From: Desulfoluna sp.
GTDB lineage: Bacteria; Desulfobacterota; Desulfobacteria; Desulfobacterales; Desulfolunaceae
Length of the DNA stretch: 64,000 bases
Reading direction: 5' to 3'
Assembly (NCBI RefSeq): GCF_030145185.1
Contig: NZ_JAQYWB010000008.1
Location: forward strand, 1 to 64,000
Program-made: the position numbers and the translations under genes
Shown here: positions 8,883 through 18,424 of the stretch, in pieces
Layout of the letters: the number at the start of each line of letters is the position of its first letter
Position numbering within the stretch: position 1 is the first letter of the stretch
Notes under the pieces: model-generated
What the model saw: only the letters and a program-made list of their open reading frames with translations
Databases searched by the model: none
Told to the model about the DNA's origin: nothing

Positions 8883-8906
8883 GTAACTATCTGAATAGTT
8901 ACTTTT
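8883..8906 (+). terminator. Hairpin after the 8352 gene
   Basis: A perfect 8-bp stem GTAACTAT/ATAGTTAC with a CTGA loop, followed by TTTTATGTTTT. It is a plausible intrinsic terminator. Confidence 0.55.
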
Positions 8907-9061
8907 ATGTTTTGCCAAACGTGTCTGTTTGCCTTCCTTTTTCTTTTCCCCTTCGCTGTATCGCCCATGATCCATGTGTCTGGGTGTTGATACAGCCCTG
9001 CCGATGGGTTTATTCCTAATAACAGATGTTCATTTATTTTTTGCTTGGCTTTTTTTTAAAG

Positions 9062-9111
9062 AAAATGAATAGTAAAGAGCTTTTCAACAGCTCTTTTTTT
9101 GTATTCATTTT
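9062..9111 (+). terminator. Nested terminator-like hairpin directly upstream of the Lux-like operon
   Basis: The inner stem AAAGAGCT/AGCTCTTT (9074-9081 with 9089-9096) is followed by a T run. An outer stem AAAATGAATA/TATTCATTTT (9062-9071 with 9102-9111) encloses it. It ends 18 bp before the start codon at 9129, so it could act as an attenuator for the operon rather than as a simple terminator for the upstream gene. Confidence 0.6.
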
Positions 9112-9128
9112 TTTTGGGATAGAAATAC

Positions 9129-10682
9129 ATGATGGACACTGAATCAGGCAAAACGTATGCCGACCTCCCGCACTTTCCTGCGTCATCAAGGGCAAAATCG
9201 TCACTCTCCCTGCCCGCACGCATCGATTATTTAGAGCCGATCCAGAACTATGTGGAAGGCCTTTGTCACGTTCATGGCTGTGAAACCCAAGAGAGTCTGA
9301 TGGTGGTTCTTGCCGTTGAAGAAGCGGTGAGCAATGTCATCCAGCATGGGTTTGCTTCTGAGAAGGGAGGCACCTTTGATATCTCCTTTGATGTGGGCGC
9401 AGCGGACCTGACCATCGAAATCCATGACAAGGGGCTCCCCTTTGACCCGCGCATGCTGAGTGCCTGCGGAGAAAGCGACGCCTCAGAAGTTTCAGATCCC
9501 CACGAGGGGCTGGGGGTCCGGCTCATGAAGGGCGCCATGGACAGGGTGGAGTTCATCAACCTCGGGAAGCAGGGTAAGCTGGTCCGAATGTTTAAATATT
9601 TCCGGCACGGCAAGGTGGCTCCTGATCTCTCCGGGGATCAACACCCAACAGAGGCAACGCCGAATGAGCCCCCCCTCGTGCCCCCTTTTTCCGTGCGCCC
9701 CCTCACGGAAGCCGAGGCCCTTGACGTCTCGCGTTGTGCCTATCGCGCCTATGGGTATACCTACCGGGATTTTATCTATTATCCCCAAAAAATATGGGAA
9801 TTGAACCAGGACGGGCAGTTGCATTCCTTTGTGCTGGTGGACGCTCAAAACAAATTGTTGGGCCACCTGGCCCTCTCCTTTAGCGCCCCCGAGGCCACCA
9901 TCGCAGAGCTGACCGCAGCCTTTGTCGATCCGGCCTGCAGAGGAAAGAGACTCCTTGGGCAATTGATGGTTGAGGTCATGTCCAAGGCTGAAATGATGGG
10001 CATCCGGAACCTTTTTGTCCATGCGGTTACGAGCCATCATGCCTCTCAAAAAAGCGCCACCCTGTTCGATTTTATCCCCACTGGGCTTCTTTTGGCGGCC
10101 CTTTTTCCCGACCTGGAGTTCAAGGCGCTCACCGGCAAGGTGAGCCAGAAGGAAAACGCCCTGCTCATGGTCAAACCGCTGAAAGCCAGGTCCCCTTACA
10201 CCTTATATGTTCCGAATCGTTACACAGAGATTATTCGTTCGCTCTCAACGAACGTCGGGCAAATGGTTTCTGTTGAAGACACCTCCCCCCCTTTACCCGA
10301 CCTTTCGGGAGGCGAGGGGAACCGGTATTACCAGGTGGAGGAGTTCAATTTTGCCGAAATAAGGATCCGCACCTTTGGTGAGGATGTTCTGGAGGAGCTT
10401 GGTCAGCGGGTCAAGGGCTATGTCCGAAATCGCATAGACGTCATCTACCTCTACCTGGATATCGAGTGCCCTGAAGCCGCTCCCTTTGCCGCACGTTGCC
10501 TGGAGCTGGGATTTTTCTTCTGTGGCTATATGCCGGGCGAGATGGCGGGGCGAGACGGCCTGATCCTGCAAAAACTCAACGACATCAGCATCGATTTTAC
10601 AGCCCTGGATCTGGACGGGGATCAGGCACGCGAGGTCATGGAATTCATACAGGGCGATATGGCTGCCCGTGAGGAGAAATAA
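9129..10682 (+). CDS. RsbW-type ATPase fused to GNAT acetyltransferase
   Basis: A 517-residue fusion. Residues about 20-150 form an anti-sigma-factor/SpoIIAB-type HATPase domain: the N box is EEAVSNVIQHGF, the G1 box is DKGLPFDP, and the ATP-lid segment is GLGVRLMKGAMDRVEF. Residues about 175-330 form a GNAT domain with the acetyl-CoA loop DPACRGKRLLGQL. Residues about 370-510 look like a second, degenerate GNAT fold. The first domain may regulate an anti-sigma/antagonist pathway or simply act as a sensor; the acetyltransferase substrate is unknown. It heads a tight operon, and the next gene starts 2 bp after its stop. The ribosome-binding site is weak (GGGAT) and a terminator-like hairpin lies just upstream. 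It is not a known part of bacterial lux operons. Confidence 0.8.
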   Translation: MMDTESGKTYADLPHFPASSRAKSSLSLPARIDYLEPIQNYVEGLCHVHGCETQESLMVVLAVEEAVSNVIQHGFASEKGGTFDISFDVGAADLTIEIHDKGLPFDPRMLSACGESDASEVSDPHEGLGVRLMKGAMDRVEFINLGKQGKLVRMFKYFRHGKVAPDLSGDQHPTEATPNEPPLVPPFSVRPLTEAEALDVSRCAYRAYGYTYRDFIYYPQKIWELNQDGQLHSFVLVDAQNKLLGHLALSFSAPEATIAELTAAFVDPACRGKRLLGQLMVEVMSKAEMMGIRNLFVHAVTSHHASQKSATLFDFIPTGLLLAALFPDLEFKALTGKVSQKENALLMVKPLKARSPYTLYVPNRYTEIIRSLSTNVGQMVSVEDTSPPLPDLSGGEGNRYYQVEEFNFAEIRIRTFGEDVLEELGQRVKGYVRNRIDVIYLYLDIECPEAAPFAARCLELGFFFCGYMPGEMAGRDGLILQKLNDISIDFTALDLDGDQAREVMEFIQGDMAAREEK

Positions 10683-10684
10683 AC

Positions 10685-11824
10685 ATGGGGTTTCACAGTA
10701 TCCAACGCTACGCCGACCTGGCGCCGGCTTTTTCAGACACATCGACGAGTGATCGGATTTTCCTTGAGGCCATGCAGGAAAACTATCGCTTTCAATACGA
10801 GAATCAACCCTATGTACGGGCCCTGGCCGAGCGGTATCATTTTTCGCCTTCGGATCTGAAGACACCGGACGATGTTTTTGATGTCCCCCCCATCTTTGTG
10901 GAGACCATGAAGTACCATCGTTTCCTGTCTATCCCAGAAGACCAGGTGGCCATGAGCCTGACCAGCTCCGGCACCGGCGGCCAAAAAACCCAGGCCCTTT
11001 TCGATGCGGACGGGCTGGAACGCATCCAGACCATTTCCGCCCGAATCTTCAAAGACGTCGGCTTTTGCTCTGATCGTCCGGCAGGCTACCTGATGTTCAG
11101 CTATGCCAGGGAAGACGCCCGGGAAATCGGTACCAGTTGGAGCGATGAGCAGGAGATGCGATGCGCGCCGGTCACTGATGCCCGCTGGCTGTTGCGAAAG
11201 GGTCCGGACGGGAATTTTGATTTTAATGTGGAAGAGGCGGCGCGTTCCCTTGCGGAGCTGGCGGAAAAAGGTCCCGTCCGCATGTTGGGTTTTCCGGCGT
11301 TTATTTTTCAGACCCTGGAAGAGATTGAGCGGCAAGGCCTGAAGGTTCGCGTGCATCCAGACAGCTTTGTCATCGCCGGAGGCGGCTGGAAAAATCACGC
11401 AGGCACCCCCATGACCCAAAGCGAGTTCGCAGGCGAGTTGGAAGAGCGCCTGGGCCTTCCCCGGAGCAACGTCCGGGACCTGTACGGCATGGTCGAGCAC
11501 GGGATTCCCTATTGCTCCTGTCCGGAAGGACATCACCATGTGCCGGTCTTTGCCCGGGTGGCGGTGAGGCACCCGGTCACCTTGGAGCGGCTTCCCATAG
11601 GCGAAGAGGGGCTGCTTCAGCTCATCTCACCCTGGAATGTGGCCCAACCCAATTGCTCCGTCCTCTCCACCGATCTGGTCCGAATAGAGACCGGATGCCC
11701 CTGCGGTATTCCCGGGGAGTACATCGCCTCCATCCGGCGCGGCGGGAACCAAAAGCATAAAGGGTGCGCCCTGTCGGCCCAGGAGATCCTCGACAGAATC
11801 CGTTCAGCAAGGAAGGAAAAATAA
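10685..11824 (+). CDS. LuxE-like acyl-protein synthetase
   Basis: A 379-residue member of the acyl-protein synthetase/LuxE family, close to the length of Vibrio LuxE. In bioluminescent bacteria LuxE activates a fatty acid with ATP and holds it as a thioester on a cysteine near its C terminus before passing it to LuxC. Here the adenylating loop SLTSSGTGGQKTQ lies at about residues 94-106, and a cysteine at 361 (KGCALSAQEIL) sits where the LuxE acceptor cysteine is expected. A CPCG motif (about 338-341) is additional. GAGGAG precedes the start. The following gene starts 4 bp after the stop and encodes the LuxC partner. The substrate need not be a C14 fatty acid. Confidence 0.85.
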   Translation: MGFHSIQRYADLAPAFSDTSTSDRIFLEAMQENYRFQYENQPYVRALAERYHFSPSDLKTPDDVFDVPPIFVETMKYHRFLSIPEDQVAMSLTSSGTGGQKTQALFDADGLERIQTISARIFKDVGFCSDRPAGYLMFSYAREDAREIGTSWSDEQEMRCAPVTDARWLLRKGPDGNFDFNVEEAARSLAELAEKGPVRMLGFPAFIFQTLEEIERQGLKVRVHPDSFVIAGGGWKNHAGTPMTQSEFAGELEERLGLPRSNVRDLYGMVEHGIPYCSCPEGHHHVPVFARVAVRHPVTLERLPIGEEGLLQLISPWNVAQPNCSVLSTDLVRIETGCPCGIPGEYIASIRRGGNQKHKGCALSAQEILDRIRSARKEK

Positions 11825-11828
11825 AGAG

Positions 11829-14438
11829 ATGGCACCCATGAAACATTTTATATTTGGCGACTTTAAAGAGAGTTCACAGGACCTGCCCCTCGAAGAGGGC
11901 AGGAGCTTTTTTAACCGCGACAGCATGCGTACCCGTGTGGACGCCTTTGCCCAGGTCCCCTTGGATGACGTCATCTCACTGCTGGACCGGGTCGGACGCA
12001 GGCTCACGGAGCCGGGCCGGTACCGGGATCATATTTTGGAGATCATGCCGCGCATCACGGGCTATTCCCTGCCCATGCTGGACAAAGCCCTGGAGGCCCT
12101 TAAGGGGATGCTCTCCCGTGAGGCCCTGGAAGAACGCCTCTTTTGCCTCGGCGATCGGCGTGTCCTGGACGGCTGGACCCTCTCCCATGGAAAGCCCTCC
12201 CGCGCCTTGCCCCTGGGCGCCATCTGCCACGTGGCCCCCGGCAATATCTTTCTGGGGTCCATCGATTCCATGATCACGGGGATGATCACCAAGAACATCA
12301 ACGTATTGAAGCTCTCCAGTCAGGACCCGATCTTTCCCTTTATCTTCCTTGAGGCCCTTCTGGAAGAGGATCCCACGAGAAAAATCGCATCGACCCTGGC
12401 CATCACCTCCTGGAGTCATACCAATACGGGCATGATGGAGCTGGTAGGCAATGCGTTTGACGGCATCCTCCTGTTTGGGGGGGAAGACGCCGTTCGGGAG
12501 TACGCCAAGATCACGGCCATGGGCACCCGCCTGATGGCTTATGGGCCCAAGTTAAGTTGGGGGCTGATCCGCAGCGGCCTGGAACCCGAGGCCCTTGAAG
12601 ACGCCGTGCAAGGATTTGCCCTGGACATCGCCCTCTGGGAACAGAAGGCCTGTACCAGCTGCCAGAACCTCTTTGTGGAGGGAAAAGAGCTGGCCCGGGA
12701 AGTGGCGCACAGGCTTCACCGGAATCTGGAGGCACTCAGCCAGACCCTGCCCCAGGAGACCCTTTCGCTCGATGAAGGCGTGGACATCCGCAAGGTAAGA
12801 GAAAAAGCCTTCAGGGCCTCCTTTGACGGCCAGGGAGAACTCCTGGAAGGCAAGACCCATTCGGTCATCTTAGGCGAGGGCGCCGATATCATCCCCTCTC
12901 CCCTGAACCGCACCATTTATGTGAACGCCCTTGAAGACTGGCGGGATCTTCTCCAGGGAAACATGCGCTGCATGGCCGACCACATGTCCACCGCAGGCGT
13001 GGCCGTGCCCGGGCCACTCTTCAACGAAACCCTGCAGGGCCTCGAACCTCTGGGGATCCCGCGCTTTTGCCGTCCCGGCACCATGGGGACAGGGACCGAC
13101 GGGGGGGCGCCCCACGATGGGTCCTATATCATTTTGGGCCTGGTGCGCCTCGTCAGCAGAGAAGACGTGCCTTTAGAACGGCTGGGGCGTTATTACGACA
13201 GCCCGGAGCGGCGTGAAGACCGCCTCTTGGCCGAATTGAACCGGCTGGTGGAGCAGGCCATGAAGAGTCCTTTTTACCAACAGCTGTACGCCGATGTGAA
13301 GCGGCCCCTCACCAGCTTGAAAGAGTTTGAACAGCTTCCCGTCCTGGAAAAAGAGGCCTTGGAAGAGCACTGCCCTCCCATGGATACGGCGATGCTCACC
13401 GCTTCGTCTGAAGCCAGTTATATTTTCAGTTCGGGAGGCACCTCCGGTGTTCCCCGGAACATCTGCTGGACCACCGAAGAATTTAAACAAGCGGGTCGGG
13501 TTCTGGGCCAGGGCTTCCGGGCTCTGGGGCTCTCGTCGACGGACAGGGTGGCCAACCTGATGCGGGCAGGCTCCCTGTACACCGGCTTTCTGGCCATGAA
13601 CGGGGGGTTGGAGCAGACGGGCTGTCAGATCCTTTCCATCACCGCCAACCAGAGCATCGACGAGACCCTGGAGCTTCTGGAAAACCTCAAACCCAACGTG
13701 GCCATGGGCATGACCAGTACCCTGGTGGAGCTGGCTGAAAAAACCAGAAAAGAGGGGCGAGAGATCCGTTTTGACCGTATTTTTTATACGGGAGAGGCCA
13801 TGTCCGATTCGTCACGCGAGTTGCTGCGTAGCGTCTTCAAAGCTTCTAAGGTCGGGTCCCTCGCTTACGGCGCCGTGGAAATCGGCACTCTGGGGTTCCA
13901 GTGTGACCACTGCCGGCATGATGAATTCCACGTGTCCGAGGACTGGGCCTACCTGGAATTCGGCGATGAGGGAGAGGTCTTTGCCACGGGAACGGCACGG
14001 ATGCTACACCCCATCATCCGTTACCGCATTGGCGATCGGGCCGCCTGGGTCGACACCCCATGCACCTGCGGAAGAACAGCACGGAAATTCCGGCTCCTGG
14101 GGCGCACCGACTATTACGTTCGCCTTCTCTACAACGACCTTTATACGGTGGAGATAGACAGGGCGCTGGCCCCTTTCCCCGAACTGACCCCGGTGTATCA
14201 AATCACCGTGCAGGGCGGCGAAAAGGGCCTTGAGGTCTTTCTTGTCATCGAAGGAGACGAGGTGCCGGGGCTCACGACAAAGGTATGGGAGAGGCTGAAA
14301 CAAGAAGCCTCCGAATTTACAGACCTGCCGGATTTTGGATGTCCCTTTGCCATCGATATTGTGCCCTCGGGAAGCATCCCGCGGGTCGGGCGCACCGGAA
14401 AAATTAGAAAAATTGTCGATCTCAGGGTGGCGAAATGA
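11829..14438 (+). CDS. LuxC-like acyl reductase fused to PaaK-type adenylating domain
   Basis: An 869-residue two-domain enzyme. Residues about 1-445 match LuxC, the NADPH-dependent acyl-CoA/acyl-enzyme reductase of the aldehyde-dehydrogenase superfamily. HVAPGNIFLGSIDSM is the cofactor-binding region, and Cys275 in WEQKACTSCQN sits where the catalytic cysteine is expected. Residues about 450-869 resemble phenylacetate-CoA ligase/coenzyme F390 synthetase enzymes, with the ATP loop FSSGGTSGVPRN, YGAVEIGTLGF and a Cys/His cluster (CDHCRHDEFH, CTCG). The architecture suggests one chain that activates a carboxylate and reduces an acyl thioester to an aldehyde. Known LuxC is about 480 residues and not fused, so this is unusual. 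It overlaps the MFS gene by ATGA. Confidence 0.85.
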   Translation: MAPMKHFIFGDFKESSQDLPLEEGRSFFNRDSMRTRVDAFAQVPLDDVISLLDRVGRRLTEPGRYRDHILEIMPRITGYSLPMLDKALEALKGMLSREALEERLFCLGDRRVLDGWTLSHGKPSRALPLGAICHVAPGNIFLGSIDSMITGMITKNINVLKLSSQDPIFPFIFLEALLEEDPTRKIASTLAITSWSHTNTGMMELVGNAFDGILLFGGEDAVREYAKITAMGTRLMAYGPKLSWGLIRSGLEPEALEDAVQGFALDIALWEQKACTSCQNLFVEGKELAREVAHRLHRNLEALSQTLPQETLSLDEGVDIRKVREKAFRASFDGQGELLEGKTHSVILGEGADIIPSPLNRTIYVNALEDWRDLLQGNMRCMADHMSTAGVAVPGPLFNETLQGLEPLGIPRFCRPGTMGTGTDGGAPHDGSYIILGLVRLVSREDVPLERLGRYYDSPERREDRLLAELNRLVEQAMKSPFYQQLYADVKRPLTSLKEFEQLPVLEKEALEEHCPPMDTAMLTASSEASYIFSSGGTSGVPRNICWTTEEFKQAGRVLGQGFRALGLSSTDRVANLMRAGSLYTGFLAMNGGLEQTGCQILSITANQSIDETLELLENLKPNVAMGMTSTLVELAEKTRKEGREIRFDRIFYTGEAMSDSSRELLRSVFKASKVGSLAYGAVEIGTLGFQCDHCRHDEFHVSEDWAYLEFGDEGEVFATGTARMLHPIIRYRIGDRAAWVDTPCTCGRTARKFRLLGRTDYYVRLLYNDLYTVEIDRALAPFPELTPVYQITVQGGEKGLEVFLVIEGDEVPGLTTKVWERLKQEASEFTDLPDFGCPFAIDIVPSGSIPRVGRTGKIRKIVDLRVAK

Positions 14439-15676
14439 TTATGGACGGATTCGCTGCACACCCCCTGGTTCGTTTTCCCGACTTCAGGCGTTTCTTCAGC
14501 TCCCGGTTTGTCTCGGCCATGGGCGATAAATTTTTCACCATTGCCCTGGCCTGGTGGGCCGTTAACGAAACAGGGCCTCAAGGCGCCCTCAACCTGGGTT
14601 TTCTCATGGCCCTGACCCTGGTGCCCTCGGTGATCTTCGGCCCCCTGGTCGGGACCCTGGTCGACCGATTCGACCGGAAACGCTGCATGATCATAGCCGA
14701 TGCCTGCCGGCTTCTGCTGGCCTCCCTGATGGCCGTGCTGCTGGTGCAGGGGGCCATGACCCTTCCGCGTATGTACGTCCTGGTCTTTCTGCTGGCCTGC
14801 TTTATGCCGCTGTTCGAATCATCGGCTGAAGGCTCCCTGGCCTCGCTCACAGACGAAGAGGGGCTCTTTGCAGCGGTTGCCGTGGATTCTTCCGTGGTGG
14901 CCATGTCCAATGTTCTGGGTGCTGCACTGGGAGGCATGGCCCTGGCCGCCTTGGGCACGGCCGGGGCCTTTGGTTTTAACGGGGCCACCTTTGCCGTGTC
15001 CCTTTTGTTTATTGCCTCGGTGAAAACATCCCTGGTCCCCGAAGCGAGAACAGAGGACGGGAGCGGACCGGCCAGTACCCGGCAGTCTCTGGGGGAAATC
15101 GTGTCATGGCTTGGGCAACACCGCGACGTGCTGGGGATGTTGATCATCTTTGGCGTCCTCAATTTCTTTGCCGCCCCCTTGATGATCTCCATTCCCATGA
15201 TGGTTCGCTATGCCTTTGACGGAAGCGTCTCCTGGGTGGCTATCCTCGAAGCGAGCCTCGCCCTTGGAACCGTCACCATGGCCATCGTCATGAGCTTTGC
15301 CTCGGGAGGCAAAACGTTGTCCAGGATCTTTACGGGGGTGATCGTCATGGGTGTCTCCATTGTCCTTTTTGCCCGTTGTCCCCAACTGTGGATGGCTCTT
15401 CCCCTCGTCTTCTTCGCAGGATGCAGCCTTGCCCTGGTCAACGCAGCGGCCATGGGCTTTTTCCAACGCACCGTTCCCGACGCGCTGAAGGGACGATTCT
15501 TCGCCATTCTGACCGCCGTGGCCTATTCCGTCATGCCCCTGGCTCTGGCCCTGAACGGGGCGTTGTCCCAGTTCTACTCCGTACGAAAGGTCTTGGCAGC
15601 AGACGGCGTCATGCTCTGTCTGCTCTCGGGCTTCTTTTTTCTGGGGGTCTTTCGAAAATCTCAGGCCTTGCGTTAA
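14435..15676 (+). CDS. MFS transporter
   Basis: A 413-residue protein with about 12 hydrophobic segments and the MFS loop 2-3 motif GPLVGTLVDRFDRKR (about residues 68-82), the usual G-x3-D-R-x-G/D-R-R type. The sequence resembles enterobactin-exporter-like (EntS/MFS_3) drug/H+ antiporters. Translational coupling to the LuxC-PaaK gene makes export of the product of that pathway the simplest hypothesis. The cargo is unknown. Confidence 0.85.
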   Translation: MIMDGFAAHPLVRFPDFRRFFSSRFVSAMGDKFFTIALAWWAVNETGPQGALNLGFLMALTLVPSVIFGPLVGTLVDRFDRKRCMIIADACRLLLASLMAVLLVQGAMTLPRMYVLVFLLACFMPLFESSAEGSLASLTDEEGLFAAVAVDSSVVAMSNVLGAALGGMALAALGTAGAFGFNGATFAVSLLFIASVKTSLVPEARTEDGSGPASTRQSLGEIVSWLGQHRDVLGMLIIFGVLNFFAAPLMISIPMMVRYAFDGSVSWVAILEASLALGTVTMAIVMSFASGGKTLSRIFTGVIVMGVSIVLFARCPQLWMALPLVFFAGCSLALVNAAAMGFFQRTVPDALKGRFFAILTAVAYSVMPLALALNGALSQFYSVRKVLAADGVMLCLLSGFFFLGVFRKSQALR

Positions 15677-16372
15677 GGATGGCCGAAAAATAAGCTTGCC
15701 GGCGGCAAGGTGAGCCACCTTGAAAGGGGGTTTGCTAATGCATTCGCGTGAAGGGTGAGGGGATGCCTCGTACGTCGTAAGGGCATGCGCGACCGGTGCT
15801 TACGGTTTTTTGTCATTTTCATCGTTGTGGGTTCTGCCAATGCAAGATGGGCACGCTTCGCCCTTTGATATTAAATGGGTGCCCATCCTACGGGCCGTCG
15901 TTGTTCCAATGAGGGGGGGGGATGAGAACGAATGATAATCATATTCATGTGTGACAGCAGATGTGATTGGCCACGAGGAATCCGCCTACGCAAAAGCCTC
16001 CGGCGTGACAAGTCCGCCTACGTAAAAGCCTCCGGTGTGACAAGTCCGCCTACGCCTACGCCTATGCCCATGTCTATGCATTACCATTCGACGAACGTCA
16101 ATGAGCTACGACGCGACAAGTGATCCGTCTTCGTCAGCTACGCCTGAAAAAAGGCTGCTACGCCGTGACAAGGGGATAAAGCGCATCCGTAACCTGCTTT
16201 TGTGATGTGACGGAAGCGATGACTCAGGTAAAAAACGCGCCGAGGTGCTGGATTCTATGGCGACGGAGTCGCCACGCCCCTGCTTTTATAAAAGGCATGA
16301 GCGTAGCGAATCCATTGAACGAAGAACAAGGAACCAAGCACCCAGAACGTTTTCATGTTTGGTCTTTCCCCA
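15677..16372. repeat. Repeat-rich gene-free region
   Basis: About 700 bp with no credible gene. It contains a copy of the GCCTCCGGCGGC family (15699-15765, AAGGTGAGCCACCTTGAAAG and onward, copy A3). It also has a 32-bp tandem repeat at 15981-16012 and 16013-16044 with a partial third unit from 16045 (TCCGCCTACG, AAAAGCCTCCGG, GTGACAAG). The adjacent stretches rich in CTACGCC and CGACAAG look like decayed copies. Confidence 0.7.
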
Positions 16373-18424
16373 TCACACCTTGAACTGATCCACCCTTTCT
16401 TTCAGTGTTTCGGCAAGGCGCAGTAAGTCACCGGCGTTTCCCTTGACCGTGGCGCTGCTTTCCGTCATTTCCCGGGCATGGTTGTGTACCTCCGAGATAT
16501 CCCGGGTGATCTCTTCGGCGACGCGGGAGCTCTGGGCGATGTTTGTGTTGATCTCTGTGAGGCCCTGGGAGGCCTGGTTGACGTTTTGTGCGATCTCCAG
16601 GGTGGTGGCGGTCTGCTCCTCAACGGCTGTGGCTGTGGTGGAGACGGTTTCGCTGATTTCATCGATGATCGTGGTGATCTCTTGGATGGATTCGACGGAG
16701 ACGAAGGTCGCTTTCTGAATGCCGCCGATCTGATCCCGGATATCCTGGGTGGCCATGGCGGTGAGTCGGGCCAGTTCCTTGATCTCTGTGGCCACCACGG
16801 CAAAGCCTTTTCCGGCTTCTCCGGCCCGGGCTGCCTCGATGGTTGCGTTTAAGGCCAGCAGGTTGGTCTGGTCGGAGATATCCGTGATGGTCTCGGTGAC
16901 TTTATCAATTTTCTGGGCCGCCGTTCCCAGCTCGGTGATCTGGTCGCTGGCCAGTTTTGCCTTGGAAACCGCTGTGTCGGCAATGGATCGGGCGGTTTCC
17001 GTATTTATGGCCACCTCCTGGATGGTGGCGGTCATCTCTTCAGAGGCCGCAGCGACCATGGAGACGTTGGTGGATGCCTGCTCCATGGCGGCGGCGATGG
17101 ATGCCATACCGGCGCTCATCTCTTCGGTGGCCGCGGCCACGGTCTCTGTTTTATTCGATGACTCCGTGGCCCCTTGGGACATCTGCTCGGAGATGCCGGC
17201 AAGGTCGGTGGAGGAGGTGGAAAGGGTTGCCACCCCGGTGACGATTTCTTTGATCATTCCGCCGATATTCGCTGTCATGTGGTTAAGGGATTCGCCGAGT
17301 TGGCCCACTTCATCACTGCGATTGACCTCAAGGCTGTGACTGAAGTCCCCACTGGCCATGGTTTCTGCAAAATCGACCCCCTCTTTGATGGGGCCGGTGA
17401 TGCTGTTGACAATGAAATAGATGATGGAGACCAGTAAGAGGAGCGCACCGGACCCGATGGCAATGCTGATCCTCCTGATGCTGGTCACTCCGGCATAAAC
17501 CTCGGAGAGGGGAACGTTGATCATCATGGCCCAAGGGGTTTTCGTGTTTCCGATCTGTATCGGTTCGCAGATCCTTCCCACCTCTTCCCCTATAGCGTCT
17601 GAATGGTTCTGGGTGTTAATGCTGTCTCCGGATTTGATCTTGCCCATGAAGGGGGCAAGCCAGGACGCGGTTTTCAACACGGATTGGCCGATTCGTGTTG
17701 GTTCTAAATGGGTCACGTAGGTGCCGGCATTGGAGATGACGCTTAAGTAGCCGGTATCAAGAATCTTGACCTTGGAAAATTGCTCTTGAAGCGTTTCAAG
17801 GGCCATGCCCGTTCCTACAACGCCAACGACTTTTCCCTTGTGATGGATGGGCACGCAAAGAGTTGTCATAAGCGTTTTTTTGTTATCCACGTTACCCAAA
17901 AAAGGCTCTATGACAGCCTCTGTCCCCTGCATTTTTGGGATGCGATAGTAATCTTTTGTCTCGTATCCGTTAAGCCTGGCGACGGAAATCCCATTTCCGC
18001 TCCGGCTCGCGAAGTGGGCGTACCGACCGGTGGCGTCATACCCCGGCGTATTTGAAAAGTCAGTGTCCTTGCCGTCTAAGGCGTCCGGTTCCCAGGCCAT
18101 CCAGACGCTGAGAAAAGAGGGGTTGTCGGCAACAAGTTGTTTCAGGACTTCATCCATGGCGCTTCGTTCCGGCATCTGCCCACTTTTTTTCAACCCTTCA
18201 AAGGTCTGGCTCAAGGTTCGGGACGCGTCCATGGCAACCTCCAACTCCGCCTTTACAACGCCCCCATACCGTTGGGCTGCTTCGGTAGCATTTTGATGTG
18301 CATATTTTGAGGCCATGTTGCTCGCCTTTATGGCGACCACGCCGATCGTCACGGCAAAGGCCAGAACGGCAACCGTGCCGATATAGAGAAGCATCTTCAT
18401 TTTTAAGTTGAAATTTTTGAGCAT
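16373..18424 (-). CDS. Methyl-accepting chemotaxis protein (dCache sensor)
   Basis: A 683-residue transmembrane chemoreceptor. TM1 lies at about residues 10-30, a periplasmic double-Cache-type domain at about 35-300 ([32 protein letters not shown]), TM2 at about 305-330 and a HAMP linker at about 330-385 ([18 protein letters not shown]). The cytoplasmic coiled-coil hairpin has the conserved tip [20 protein letters not shown]. It would signal to a CheA/CheW pair, possibly those at 39.3-42.9 kb. No C-terminal CheR-tethering pentapeptide is present; the chain ends RVDQFKV. A good Shine-Dalgarno (AAGGA) precedes the start. The ligand is unknown; Cache domains usually bind small amino or organic acids. 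Confidence 0.9.
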   Translation of the reverse strand: MLKNFNLKMKMLLYIGTVAVLAFAVTIGVVAIKASNMASKYAHQNATEAAQRYGGVVKAELEVAMDASRTLSQTFEGLKKSGQMPERSAMDEVLKQLVADNPSFLSVWMAWEPDALDGKDTDFSNTPGYDATGRYAHFASRSGNGISVARLNGYETKDYYRIPKMQGTEAVIEPFLGNVDNKKTLMTTLCVPIHHKGKVVGVVGTGMALETLQEQFSKVKILDTGYLSVISNAGTYVTHLEPTRIGQSVLKTASWLAPFMGKIKSGDSINTQNHSDAIGEEVGRICEPIQIGNTKTPWAMMINVPLSEVYAGVTSIRRISIAIGSGALLLLVSIIYFIVNSITGPIKEGVDFAETMASGDFSHSLEVNRSDEVGQLGESLNHMTANIGGMIKEIVTGVATLSTSSTDLAGISEQMSQGATESSNKTETVAAATEEMSAGMASIAAAMEQASTNVSMVAAASEEMTATIQEVAINTETARSIADTAVSKAKLASDQITELGTAAQKIDKVTETITDISDQTNLLALNATIEAARAGEAGKGFAVVATEIKELARLTAMATQDIRDQIGGIQKATFVSVESIQEITTIIDEISETVSTTATAVEEQTATTLEIAQNVNQASQGLTEINTNIAQSSRVAEEITRDISEVHNHAREMTESSATVKGNAGDLLRLAETLKERVDQFKV

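Noticed and set aside
10685-14438. A bioluminescence operon
   Set aside because: Luciferase subunits (luxA, luxB) and the thioesterase luxD are absent, and the LuxC domain is fused to an unrelated adenylating domain.
15981-16066. CRISPR-like short repeats with 32-bp period
   Set aside because: The units are directly contiguous tandem repeats without unique spacers, and no cas gene is nearby.
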